Part shown: positions 22,841 through 46,665 of the stretch, piece after piece | How positions within the stretch are numbered: position 1 is the first letter of the stretch | Layout of the letters: each line of letters opens with the position of its first letter | Source of the DNA: Solea solea | Lineage: Eukaryota > Chordata > Actinopteri > Pleuronectiformes > Soleidae | Direction of reading: 5' to 3' | Assembly (NCBI RefSeq): GCF_958295425.1 | Contig: NC_081153.1 | Span: forward strand, 4,654,028-4,718,027 | Length of the DNA: 64,000 nt | Made by a program: the position numbers and the translations under genes | Notes under the pieces: model-generated | The model's input: only the letters and a program-made list of their open reading frames with translations | Told to the model about the DNA's origin: nothing | Database searches by the model: none

Positions 22841-25800
22841 TAAATAAGTTAAGACACTGACCTGAAAGTACTACTGTACATCTGAGGCGTCAAAGCAGCC
22901 ACTCACAAATCATCTCACTGGGTTTGAAACGTGGCTCTTCCATATTCTGTGCCTCATCGTACTCGGATCAGTAGTTTTTAAATAATTCTGCTGAGAGTCA
23001 ACAGTCAAACATCAAAGAAAACAACTCAACCTCCTAATATTTATGAAAGCTACTGAAAACAATTGGTGAACTCAGCACTAACCATAGACAACATATCCTG
23101 CAAGTGCTTGGTGTAGAATTCAATAAATGAATATTTAATATATTTACAAAAAAAGTGAATTTGGTGTTGAATAACAGTTTGTAATATTTATTCATATTCA
23201 GAATTATGCTCACTTTAGTTTATTGAAAACATACAGATAAGTAAACGTGAATGTGTGTATATTTGTTTATATTTGAGTCCTGAGTCCTACATTAAGATGT
23301 CACTAATTCTTTCTACTGCATCTTTTTAAAGAATTCAAAAGAAAGCCAAAATAGCTGCTGATTTACATTAGAGTTCTAAAGTGTTTATATATCCCAGTCT
23401 GCCTCCTCCTATCCTACGTTTGAGTTATTTGCCAGTCCAGAATATTTTTATTTAAAATGTTCAAGGTTACTGGACAAAAGGATAAGGAGAAAAAAAACAC
23501 ACTTGTGTAACAATACTAAAAGGCAACACTGCAGTTGCCAAAGACCTTGAAAAAAAAAACCCTCGTTTCACCGAATTAGAATTTTCTCAAGAATTTGAGA
23601 ATTTCTCAAGAAGAATCAGACACAGCACACACCAAAATAACAAAGTAGTTATTTTTAGTTGACGGCCAAGGAGAACGAAAACACTCAGAGAGCACAAACC
23701 GTTTCTTACAGTGTCACACTAGCCTCACTATCTCACAAGGTTACAATTTAAAAAAAAGAGAGAGAAAATCCTGAATCCAGGTCCAGATAACCACCAAAAC
23801 CTACATCCACACGGAGTTATGTGTTACAATAGTGGCAGAAAACATCATCTCTATGGTGGAGATGAGGGTTTATATTCAGTGGACATTGTAGCTGTTTTGG
23901 AAATGAAGCCCTTGAGGTAAAGACCACTCTGTAAACTGGTGCTGAGAAATCTGTTAATAAAGAGCGTTATTGTGTATAAGCCACTGGCAGAAAAGTGCAG
24001 GTTAGAAGAACCTTTCATTAACTGAAAAGTAAAAGTGTTTGGCTACGAAACTACAATCAATGAGTGAAAGGAGCTTTAAAAACCATTTGAATGGCGACTA
24101 TAATTGAGGTGTGTGTGTCTATTATTTCACTACACTGTGACGCAAGCTTTCGTTCAGGCAAGAGTTGATTTATGAGTACTTGAAAATCAGGTATGAATGA
24201 AGTTGTTAATGAAACAACAACAACAAACACCTGCAGTGATGTTTACGTCGTGTGTTGCAGAGTCCTCACTCCTCCAACAACAACCTGTTCAATGCAGAGC
24301 AGAAAGACAGGTGAGAATTCTTCTGTGCTGTTAAAACGTCTTCATATATTCCTTTACATAACCTCACGCTGGATTTAATTTAATTTGGTCCCGCTCCACA
24401 GTGCGAAAGAGAGGAGGTCTCGCCTGCTCTTCATGCGTCAGTGGAGTCAGGTGGGCCACGGCAGGAAGAGGAGGATCAGCCGGGAAGAGCTGGAATCGTG
24501 GGCTCAGTCTCTGAACAGCCTGCTGGACAGTCCGAGTAAGTATGCGTGTGTTTTTGTTTTAGTCTGCCAAACCCATTTAGAGAGAGGAGAAACCCCTTCA
24601 TTCACTGGTTGCTGCAGGCATTTCTTTGAGGAAGTAAAGAGCAAGTATGTGCTCACGTGTAGACTGAATGTAACTAAATAACGACGGTTAATTATGTTAA
24701 TTATGAGTGTCTTAGTTTAACCCTTCAGCTACGTGAGCAAGTTGCAGGAATTTGTATACAAATTACAGTATCAACCACTTAATATGCATTTTTAGTTGCT
24801 TCAGGAATCAATGTGTTGATCATGTAAATACCAGGTTCATAAGTGATTATACCGGCATATTTAAATGAAGTATTGATTTCAGGTGTTTCAGTCAGGCTTT
24901 GGGCTCCTTATCAACAGTATTAAGGACAATCTTAACACTTCTTCATACCTTTGTGGCAACAGTTTAAAGAAGATCCTTTTCTATTCCAACATGACTGCAA
25001 GGACTATAATAAAGACATGGTTTGACGAGTGTGGTGAGGAAGAACCTCAACCCCAACAGCGATTATGAGCCAGGCCTTCTCGTCCAAACATCATAAATGC
25101 TCTACACAATGAATGAAGCACACATTCACATAGAAACACTTGAGGAAGGTCTTCTAAGAAGAAGTGTGCAAAAAGTGGGACAACCTCCATATTAAAGTGC
25201 TGTATATGTATTTGAATACATCATGCCATGTTTGTCCATGTAGTGTATGAGTTTAGACTGGTTCAGGGTTCAGGAGCCAGGACTCCACAAGGAGCTGCTG
25301 GTCCTCAGTGATAGATGAGTTTAGGACTTACCTGTGTTTGCCCTGGGACGTTAACAACAGCCACTGACTGGAAATGTTGCTCATCACTGGCGTCACAGAT
25401 GACGCCACTGACGGCACAGAACCAGGGAGCTACAGTGGTGGACAGGATTTCCTGTCCTGCACATGAACTCAGACGATGAAGTTGAAGAAACATACCAAGC
25501 TATTCTAAGAGGCTGTAATAATACTAATGATGTTAATAATAACAATGTAAAATGGGTTTATAAAAAGCAAGCCAAGCCTCTTTTAATACTTAAGTAAATA
25601 ACATATAGACTAGGGCTGCCCAAAGTGGGGCCTGTGGGCCAAGTTGGCCCCCCAAAGGGTTTAATTTGGTCCTAAAACATAGAAAAGAAATCAAATTATA
25701 AAATCACTGTTTATGCCGTTCACTTTCAGTGAATCAGAACATTGACAAACAGCTGAAAGGCAAGGAGCAGCAGTGAAAATAAGCAGAGAATTGTAATAGT

Positions 25801-27824
25801 TTAAATCTGAGTTAACTGCACTTTAAAAGCTGATGTAACTCCTTACATAAATGAAGTTTTATGACAGAAAACACACAATGGAAAGTTGTTATTGACTAGT
25901 GTTGGTCGTCCCTGGGCACCGCTGATCTAGAACTTTTATTATTGTTAATTATGCACAGGAGAAGACGAACATACGACATGTGATTGTGTAATAGTAAGGT
26001 GAGAAAAAGGTGGATGGATGTAAAGGAGCTAGATAATGACACTCTCACATTTTCTTACCTCCTCACAGCCGGCGTTTCGGTGTTTAGAGAGTTTCTGCGC
26101 TCCGAGTTCAGCGAGGAGAACCTTCAGTTCTATCTTGCCTGTGAACAGTACAGACACTCGTCCAACAACTTCAGTCTGCAGAGGAGAGCCAAGGACATCT
26201 GTGCCACATACATCCAGCCAGGCTCTCCCAGAGAGGTACAGTATACCATGTATACTTGTGTATATATACACCTCCTCATTCACTATTAGCTGTTTTATTA
26301 CTCAGATGAGTATATGTTTTGAATTTGTTGGATGATGGATCTTAATGAAACACCTTCATCGCAAGAAAACATTAAGATCCATCATCCGCTGTCAAAAACC
26401 CCAACAAATATAAAGACTGTGGACTTCCTTTGAAAATGATATGTAGATGAAACATGATTCAATAATAATATCTCATTTGTGGCTGTGTCAGTGGCAGACG
26501 CACATAAATGAGAAGCAACTTTTTTTTCCACATTGCAGCAAAGGCTTTCAGCTCATCTTTAGATATGTAGGCCAAAGAAGAAATAGATCCGCCTGGTTTT
26601 TGTTTACTCTGAAATAAGCTTTTAACCTACATCATCCAGGTGAACAACAGCACTGGTAATCTTAATTTGAACATGTTTAACTTCAATAATCTTTGGAGCT
26701 GCCACCCTCCACAACTTGAACTCCTCTTCTTTCATTGTTAAGATTTAACTTCAGTTGTTTTATTATCTAGTATTTACTGCACACTGACTGCAGGAACCAG
26801 CGCCTTAATGTTCTTTCACGTCAACGTGGCAATAACTTAACCTCGAACCTTAACCCTTAGAACACAGAGCATTTTGGCTTCTTTTTTCCAATATTATGTT
26901 TAAACATGCAGTACATAGAGGATATAAGAATGTGCAATATAGAGTGTCTTTTTTTACCTAACCTCGGCAACTATATAAACACACCTGAGCAAAAAGTACT
27001 TAAAATGTTTAAAATCAGATTGAATTTGTGAAATTTGGAAATACTTCACAGTTTTAAAGTTCACGCGGCTCGATTTTATGTCTCTTTTGTGACTTCTGCA
27101 TAATTATTTCTACTTTATATCACTGCTTAAAATGCGATTTAAAATGAATCATAACTTTGAATCAACAAACGCATAAGAAGACGAAAAAACCCCCGCATTT
27201 TTTAAAGCCTGAACATGTGACCTATAAACACACACCCCCAGGATATCCATATAAGGAGTTGTGTATTATTCCCACGGCAATTTACCAAGGGTGCAGATCT
27301 GTGCCGCCTGAGCACTAAGGGTTAAAGAGTAAATCACTTAAAAAAAACAAAAAAAAAAAAAACTTAAAAAAGGTCGCAATCGCATGCGATTTTTGTACAT
27401 TAATCCACAAAAACGGACAAATTTGTCCTTTCCTCCTGGGAAGTCCTCATAGTGAGAGACAACACTTCCGCATTAACCAAGATGATGTGTCAAGAACAAG
27501 GTGCAAGAAAATAATCATTGTTTTCTCACGGTCCTGGGAGGGAGAACACCTTTCTCTCTTCTTGTGGAGTATGTACACGCCTGAAGGCGATGGATTACCT
27601 TCATGTTTTTATTCATACAAGTGCATTACAGTCCTAGTTGTGTCTCGTTGTAGGTGAACCTGGACAGTAAGACCAGAGAGCTGACCATCCAGCTGCTGCA
27701 GGCTCCCTCTCACACGTCTCTGAATCACGCGCAGAGACGCATCTACTCCCTTCTCGACATGGACTGTTATCCCCGCTTCATGCAGTCCAGCGTTTACACC
27801 TCGTTACTACAAGAGGCCGACTAG
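21579..27824 (+). CDS. Regulator of G-protein signaling, R4-like, long N-terminus
   Basis: A GTPase-activating protein for heterotrimeric G-alpha subunits, acting at the inner face of the plasma membrane. Exons 21579-22055, 24261-24310, 24402-24535, 26069-26235 and 27654-27824 join in frame to 332 residues. The RGS domain spans about 209-330, with EFSEENLQFYLACE (contact Asn238) and the conserved VNLDSKTREL and YPRFMQSSVY blocks. The usual W of the FW.ACE motif is Y242 here. Residues 1-208 are a long, polar, low-homology extension with basic patches (RKRR near 197-200), encoded mostly by one 159-codon exon. R4 members are usually about 200 residues, so this may be RGS3-like, but I cannot assign the paralogue. 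The start is the first ATG of the exon (21579), in good context; the exon begins after an AG at 21534-21535. Confidence 0.9.
22806..22838. repeat. (AAT)n microsatellite
   Basis: About eleven uninterrupted AAT units in intron 1 of the RGS gene's coding part. Confidence 0.9.
25611..25930. mobile_element. Degenerate hAT-like element
   Basis: The ends 'tagggctgcccaaagtgggg' and 'ccctgggcaccgctgatcta' are imperfect inverted repeats of the CAG.GGTGCCCA type found in hAT MITEs. No transposase is seen and the target duplication is not clear. It lies in an RGS intron. Confidence 0.4.
26330..26387. repeat. 18-bp stem-loop in RGS intron
   Basis: Arms GGATGATGGATCTTAATG (26330-26347) and its exact reverse complement (26370-26387) enclose a 22-base loop. 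It begins 94 bases after the fourth coding exon. Confidence 0.9.
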
Positions 27825-28040
27825 TAACCACACACACACGCTCCTCGTGTACGAAGTTAGTGTAAAAAAAACAACAACCAAAAACCCCAAAAAACGAGTC
27901 TCCAGCTGGAGCAACTGTTGATACTCACTGGACACTGAGAGGAGGAGAAATGTAAATGGGTCAAATCAGGAAATGTTTGGGGAGATCTTGTCATGGATGT
28001 TTCCGGTACAGAGCACAAACTGTTGACAAAAGAAATTCCC

Positions 28041-28046
28041 AATAAA
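28041..28046 (+). terminator. RGS polyadenylation signal
   Basis: AATAAA lies 217 bases after the RGS stop codon, the first canonical hexamer downstream. Confidence 0.6.
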
Positions 28047-29747
28047 AATCCTACTTCTCTCGTTGTTAATATTGTTTCCGTAGGGCTAACACAGAGTACG
28101 TCACTCACACATACAACTGTCCTGCACTCATTCCCCTCTCTCTCCTCCTGTTTATGTTCTATATTAACATTATGTTTGTGTTTATTTGGTTTCAGCTGCT
28201 TTGTACACGTACGTGATCTCATTGGCATCGACACAGCGGCGAGAGCTCCAGACCAGAGGCGCGTTTTAGGTTCGAGAGAAAAAAAAAAAACATGACGGAG
28301 GCATTTTTTTCACTCGCATTCAATGACCCGTGAAAACACTCCGCTCAGTCATTAAACGTGTTCCCAGCGAGCAGCTGTTGTTCCCATCCATGGTCATTAA
28401 GCTCACTCTCTTTGAGTTTCTTTGAAAAATCAAAGGAAAAACAAGTTTGGCCAGAAAAAGCTCCTCACTACAAAGGTCAAACAGCTGCACAGATGGGGGG
28501 GGGGAGGGGGCTGAGATGTGCTTGCTCAAGCGTACGCTGCTCCAAACCATTAAAGGACAGTAAATAAGTGTTTGAGTATTTCAATGGGTTCCTTGAACGT
28601 CGGGAACACCAAATGTAGGTAGAGCAAATATAAGCAGAAAAAAAGGTTTGAGAGGTTTTTTGAGGGGAAAGAGATTCCAAACCCTTAAACCCCCGAACTC
28701 TCACGGCCCGTTGATGACGTCATCTGCTGAGTGTGTGAGTGTGAGAGGCTGCACGGACTCAAAATCATATAAACAGGAACGGAAAAACACTTCATGTGCC
28801 ACGTAACATGCCAGAAACTGCAGCTTATTTGTAAAATGTAATGTAAATTGTAATTTTATGTTGTTTACTCTCTGTTCACGGTGTATGTGTGTGTGTCTGT
28901 GGGGGGGGGGGTTATTTAAATTTAATAAAGTTAACGGCACTTTCTTTCTTCATTATAAACTTTTTTGTAACGTCAACATCAGGGTCAGTCGCTGCTTCTA
29001 TGCTCATAGATTGCACACAATGAACTGTGGGTAATCCCAGTCCCCGAGAGCACCCTAAACCCTTAAGTCCTGAACCCACACAGACTTTAATGACACGGTG
29101 TATGAGTGCAAGAGGCCGCAGAAATGGGACAACACTTTGTGCTTCATGATGAAGCCGAGGAGAGCCGAGGACATCTGTGCCATTTTCTGCAACAACGTTA
29201 TTATGCAAAAAAAAGGTTGATGAATATACGTAGTGGCTTATTCTAACCTTTATCTGATTAAATTGCTTTTAAACAACGGCCATTGTAAGTCGCCACACAC
29301 CATGAACTGTGGGTAAATTCTCTCAGAGTTTGCAGAAATGCTGACTAAATGTGAAGTTTAGCCATAAATTGCTCAAACTGGCCACAAGAGGGCTGTTATG
29401 AGGGGGGCAATCACACACCTGACTGGTTTAACAGCAGGATGGTCTGTGATCACACCTCTCCACATTTTTGGCTGCAATCAGTCGCTAATGGCGTCATTTT
29501 TGGTTCAAAATGTTAAAGCTCTGAGCGCTTTGCCAAGAAGTCACTGCATCAATGCTCCTGAAAGTCACACTGAGCATTTCTGTGAAATAATATAAGTATA
29601 AAATCCTTCCTCTATCTTGTCTCCTCAGTCTCATACTCTCATCTCCTTAGTCCATGGTTTCTCAACCCTGGTCCTTGGGGACCCAGTGCCCTGCTTTCAG
29701 ACGTTTCCCTGCTCAAACACTGAATCTAGAATTGCTCAACCACGTCT

Positions 29748-29753
29748 TTTATT
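29748..29753 (-). terminator. atat1 polyadenylation signal (candidate)
   Basis: AATAAA on the minus strand lies 23 bases after the atat1 stop codon. That would make a very short 3' UTR, so a more distal signal may be used instead. Confidence 0.4.
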
Positions 29754-29776
29754 ATCATTACTTGTCTTCCTGGTGA

Positions 29777-41785
<12,009 letters not shown>

Positions 41786-42207
41786 AATAATAATAATAGC
41801 TGTGAGTCGGGTGAGTTGTTGCAGGTAATGTACGTACGAGGGTAAACACAAGCAGGTGTACAGTAGCAGAGGAAGAAGAAGCAGCTTCTTTTGTTTAGTT
41901 AACGTTATTATTATTTTCCTCCTCAACAAGCGGATTAATTCCCGCACAAACGACACGTAGCTGTAGATGCTAGCGACCCGAGCACAGTATCAACATCTCC
42001 ACAGCCCTTGACTCTGAATGACGCTACGTGGAGATGATATATAATAATTATTTAAAATTCTCACTGAAGTTCCATTGTGTCTCCACTGTTGTCACTCCCT
42101 GCCTAGCAATACACCGTGACGTGTTTGTTTTTACATAGGCTTTTTCCGGGTTTTCCTTTTTTTTTTTGTTGAATTGAAGTACGATAAAACACTGCTAAAG
42201 GAGCATA

Positions 42208-42221
42208 GCGCCATCTACTGT
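42208..42221 (-). promoter_or_regulatory. CTCF-like motif upstream of atat1
   Basis: GCGCCATCTACTGT matches 13 of 14 positions of the reverse CTCF core SYGCCMYCTRSTGG. It lies about 420 bases upstream of the atat1 start codon. Confidence 0.4.
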
Positions 42222-42349
42222 AGCGGCGGAGCAAGCAGGACAATCATGAGATGTTTATCTATGGCAATGGTATTTTCTGTCATGCCCCCCCCCCCCCCCC
42301 CCCCCCCCAGAGGACAGAAATGTTTTCAGAAATGCTTGAGACACATTTA

Positions 42350-42690
42350 TATTTTCAAAATAAATTTACAAAATGTAAAAAACTTTTACAAATACTGAAA
42401 TAAATTATCAAAAGTTGAAACTAATTTACATTTTCTAAAAATGTACAAAAAGCAAAACACTTATAAAAATACAAAGACAAATTTACAAAATGCTAAACAC
42501 TTTTACAAATACCGAAACAAATTTACAAAATGCTACACTTTTAAAAATACAGAAACAAATTTACATTTTCTGAAACACTTTTACAAATACAGAAACAAAT
42601 TTACAAAATGCTAAACACTTTAAAAAATACTGATTCAAATTTATAAAAGTTGAAACAAATTTACATTTTCCTAAACAAATGTACAAAATG
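42350..42690. repeat. About 40-bp AT-rich minisatellite
   Basis: Seven or eight diverged copies of a unit containing AAATTTACAAAATGCTAAAC and ACTTTTACAAATAC. It starts soon after a run of 24 C (42285-42308). Confidence 0.8.
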
Positions 42691-43930
42691 TTAATTTCCC
42701 CGAGGGAACCTCCCAAAGGGATTAATAAAGTCGTCTGTCTGTCTGTCTGTCAAAATGCGAAAAACCTTTACAAAAATAAGTGTTTTGCATTTTGTAAATG
42801 TGGTTTTGGAATATGTAAATAAATGTGTCTCAAGATTTGTAAAAATGTTAATACTGGTTTGCACTTCCAGTTACTGAGGTTAAATCCAGACAAAGATATT
42901 TAACACCAAAGTAAAAAGCATAACATTTTTAAACTTACTAATAGAAAGTATTAAAACAACAGTTTTTCTCTCTTTGACAGAAAATGTGGTTTAAATCTGT
43001 CTTTTCTGCAAGTCCTGTCTTTACCTGTGCTATGTGTCCTCTCCAAATCCACTCAAATTACAGCCCAAAAACGAACCTTTTCTCGAGTTACACTGCAGTC
43101 ATGTTTAGGTTGACCTTGACCTTCAGTATGGACACATTTTACATTATTATAGAAAAAACCCTGATGACCCTGATGACCTTGTGTGTGTGTGTTCACGATG
43201 TGTGTTAGAAAAAGTGGTCCATATTGTAGATGTGAGAATGGATGAATAACAAAAAATCTGTACTGTGAGGTGCTAGAAAACCACTATAGATTGCTATGAA
43301 TTCAGTGAATATATAACAAAATTGATATTATTGTCCTGTCAAGATTATTTCAAATCACAGGGTTTAGAAAAACATTTGAACCAAAACGGGAAAAATGTGG
43401 GGTTTCCCCCGATTGCTGTTCTCCCTTAACATTGCTGTTCTCCCTTCATTGAAAATAAACCAACAAAACCCTGAAACCTGGAGATGAAACCTGTAGTCAT
43501 CATCCTTTCATGTGGTTGGCACAGAGAGACACTCCTCTAAAGTTGCATGTTCCAGGTGTAAGAAAACGCCTCTGCCTTCACCTTCCTTGTGGTTTACAAC
43601 ACACACTGACAGATTATACGTCACAGATTATACACACAAAGACACCTGACGAGGACAATAATGTACCTCAGTGTGTGTGATGGTATGGTATGTGTGAGTC
43701 TTCTACAGTTTTCACACTGTGATGCAACATGAGATGCAAAAACTGAGTGACATGTACTGAATGTGTGGGTTGTGTATCACATTAAAAAAAAAAAAAAAAA
43801 AAAAAACATTTCCACATCCTTCCTGTTTAGTTGCAATAGGTGTAATCCCCACCTACTGAAGTTACCCTCACTGGAAAAGAAAGTTTAGTCATTCCTCTCA
43901 CTGAATGAGTTGAGTTAAGTTAAGTTAAGT

Positions 43931-43931
<1 letters not shown>

Positions 43932-44010
<79 letters not shown>
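43932..44010. repeat. (GATA)n(GACA)n microsatellite
   Basis: About fourteen GATA units followed by about five GACA units, preceded by an AAGTT pentanucleotide tract (43912-43931). Confidence 0.95.
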
Positions 44011-44029
44011 TAGCTAGACCTTTAAAGGG

Positions 44030-44365
44030 CTTTTTCAGGGTTAAAACCTGGTTTTCGATTGGAGTTAGGTTAAGGGTTAGGGTAAGGCACTTAGTTGTGA
44101 TAGTTAAGGTTAAGGTAAAGAGCTAGGGAATACATTGTGTCTATAATGTTTCCTCACTAAAAGATAAAGACACATTTGTGTGTGTTCTTGTATTTGCAGC
44201 TTTATGAGGACCCAAGTGAGGACATTTTGGCTGGTCCTCATCTTTAAAAGGCTTTTGGGGTCTTAAGACCTTGTTTTAAGGTAAGGGTTAGAATTGGTTT
44301 TAGATTAGGGTTAAGGTAAGGGATGGGGTAAGGCACTTAGTTGTGATGGTTAAGGTTAAGGTGAC
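44030..44365 (+). repeat. Two tandem telomere-like dispersed repeat copies
   Basis: Both copies contain GGTAAGGCACTTAGTTGTGA, preceded by GGGTTAGGGTAAGG-type units and followed by GGTTAAGGTTAAGGT. The first continues into 'gctagggaatacattgtgtc'. This is the same family as at 18701 and 57600. Confidence 0.75.
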
Positions 44366-44599
44366 ACTGTATATTTATAAATATGTAAACTTATAAATAC
44401 ATTTATAAATATGCAGTCATAATAAGTCATAAAAACTATATCTCTGACCTTTATAACAAACCAAACCGTTTGAAAGTCGGTAGAGAATTGAGCAAGTTAT
44501 GGTTATTTAAAAAGTTATGTGACACATAACTTTTGAGCTGACTGTGGCAAGATGGCCGCCCTGTGCAGACGTTCAACACTCTGCCATAAGACATCTAGC

Positions 44600-44858
44600 C
44601 TTCGTATATATCTATGGTTAGATAGTTAGCTAGGTAAATAGGTAGATAGTTAGATAGCTACCTAGCTACCCACCTACCTAGCGAGCTAGCTATCTACCTA
44701 TTTACCTAGCTACCCACCTACCTAGCGAGCTAGCTATCTACCTATTTACCTAGCTACCCACCTACCTAGCGAGCTAGCTATCTACCTATTTACCTAGCTA
44801 CCCACCTACCTAGCGAGCTAGCTATCTACCTATTTACCTAGCTACCCACCTACCTAGC
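44600..44858. repeat. 44-bp minisatellite, 4.5 perfect copies
   Basis: Identical 44-bp units start at 44660, 44704, 44748 and 44792, with a 23-bp part unit at 44836-44858. The unit is made of CCTA/GCTA tetranucleotides, including CCTAGCGAGCTAGCTATC. The preceding 44618-44655 is an inverted relative of the unit (GCTAGGTAAATAGGTAGATAG). Confidence 0.95.
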
Positions 44859-46403
44859 TTTTTAAATCTTGTGGTCAAAAGAAATAAACACTAAACACAT
44901 TGTGACCAATTCAGGATGCAACACAGACTCATTTTTATCTGGACTCAGAGATCAGTGATCTCATGCGATGCCTGAATGAATACCACACTACACCCAAAAT
45001 ATCTGAGTTTGAGTAGGAAGGATGCCACAGATAACTGATAACATGCGGTTGTTAATGTGTGCTGTCATTTCATGACGAGCGTGGTCCTCCAAAACCTTAA
45101 TCTGACCTTAATCTACAACCATAACGTCAACTAACACAGGAACTGAAGTGATGGTGTGAGATAAAAAAAACAGACAATTTGTCCCAAAGTGACATTTTGA
45201 AGTGCTGCAGTCAGGCCACTTAAGATCATTCACTTTTTTAACAATCTTTCTTTTTCCATTCAAGCTGATTTATAGTGTATCAACAAACACTATATTCTCA
45301 TAGTCATTCATCTTTAAACCCATTTTTACCCTCTGGCTTTCAACCCTGCATGAGACGTTGGCTTTAACTTGTTTGTAGTTTTATTGTACGACTTATTTGT
45401 GTTTTTAGATTTCCTGGAGTATTTTATTGTTTTATTGTGTTTTACTGTTTGTTCTTGGGTCTATTAGGGCCTATGTTTTTATATTTTATTCATCTCTGAC
45501 GTACAGCACTTTGACCTGTTGTTGTTGTTTTTAAAGTGCTTTTATAAATGAAGCTGGATCTTTAACCCGTTACTTACTCACTCAGACACTCAGACAAACT
45601 CCCACCTGCTATCAGACATGAAACATACACACTCACTCTTAATCATCTCACTTCGTACTGCACATCATTTCAAAGCTGATATGATTTATGATTTATGACT
45701 TTAATTTTAACATATCATGGCCGTGTAGCTGCTATTAATTCCTAGTTAAAAGAGTCAAAAATAGCTCTTGAATTGGCCTCAAGGTTAGATTTCCTCTTCC
45801 ATTATTATTTGGAAATACCAGAGAAAGCACTCAGAGAGCATAAACCTCTCCAAAGGTTCTCACTTTCCCTCTTAACAATTAAAACGAAAATCCTAAACTC
45901 TCATCACCACATTCGCATATAAAACCCAGAGAATTTCATCCACAATTCTCTTCTTCTTCTTCTTGCAAAACTTCCCCCCGTTTAAAACCATTTGTCTATA
46001 TTTAGACAAAAGGGGAAGTGAAATAATACACAGTTAATCGCTCACTTTGTTTTGCAAAAATTCTTTTGGGCAATACTGGGCGATGCATTGATGAATAAGT
46101 AAATGGTGTGGGCGACCTTTTCACCCACACTTTTTTTTTGACACATTTTCCATTTATTTGACCTACAAAGAGGTGACCGTCTCACCACAACGTGCGTAAG
46201 CGCTCGGCAATAAACGAGGATGTCGCCACTATATGTGAATGTGTGTGTTTTTTTATGTTTTTAAAACCCTTTGTGTTTCCTGCTAATAACTTTCTGTGAG
46301 TATCACTGGACCTGTCTTGCGGGTGTGAGCACGCTGAGGTGTGAAAGGGGTTTCTGTGCAGTTGTGTTGGGATAACAGAGTCATAGATGTCATGTGTGTA
46401 GGA

Positions 46404-46406
<3 letters not shown>

Positions 46407-46440
<34 letters not shown>
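46407..46440. repeat. (GT)n microsatellite
   Basis: About 16 GT units, then TTTGTGTGT, roughly 100 bases upstream of the tnf promoter motifs. Confidence 0.95.
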
Positions 46441-46442
<2 letters not shown>

Positions 46443-46505
46443 TGTGTAACATCCTCACCAGCTTTCTGGGTCTCTCTTCCTCGTCAAATCTCCACTCATG
46501 GTGAG

Positions 46506-46555
46506 TGACATCACTGGAGTTTCCCCCTTCAGGAAGAAACTCTTTTTAAAAAGAG
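46506..46555 (+). promoter_or_regulatory. tnf promoter: CRE-like, kB-like and TATA-like motifs
   Basis: Within 50 bases: TGACATCA at 46506-46513, one change from the CRE TGACGTCA; GGAGTTTCCC at 46516-46525, which fits an NF-kB site; and TTTTTAAAAA at 46543-46552, a TATA-like box within the 16-bp palindrome CTCTTTTTAAAAAGAG. Transcription would begin near 46575-46585, giving a 5' UTR of about 85 bases. This order matches mammalian TNF promoters, where NF-kB and ATF/CRE factors drive induction. Seen by motif only. Confidence 0.6.
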
Positions 46556-46665
46556 CCGGTCACTGAGTTTTACTCCACAGATCAGAGTGGACGCACAGAA
46601 GAAGAAGAAGAAGCAGAAGAAGAAAGAGCGCTCTCAGGAACACATTAAAATAAATAACATAAAAA

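Larger units (their letters stand above)
27825..29776. other. Region between convergent RGS and atat1 genes
   Basis: The RGS polyadenylation signal AATAAA is at 28041-28046. G runs occur at 28496-28508 and 28902-28911. Two diverged direct copies of a roughly 130-bp segment lie at about 28670-28800 and 29045-29180; the second contains a 26-base near-copy of an RGS exon. A MITE-like fragment lies at about 29652-29755, and an atat1 polyadenylation signal (minus, AATAAA) at 29748-29753. No coding frame is credible. Confidence 0.5.
41786..46665. other. atat1-tnf divergent intergenic region
   Basis: No coding frame is credible. In order it holds a CTCF-like motif (42208-42221), a C run (42285-42308), a roughly 40-bp minisatellite (42350-42690), a LINE-like tail with a GTCT repeat (42692-42752), an A run (43782-43806), a GATA/GACA microsatellite (43932-44010), two telomere-like repeat copies (44030-44365), a 44-bp minisatellite (44660-44858), a LINE-like 3' tail (about 45310-45563) and a GT microsatellite (46407-46440). 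The tnf promoter starts near 46506. Confidence 0.6.
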
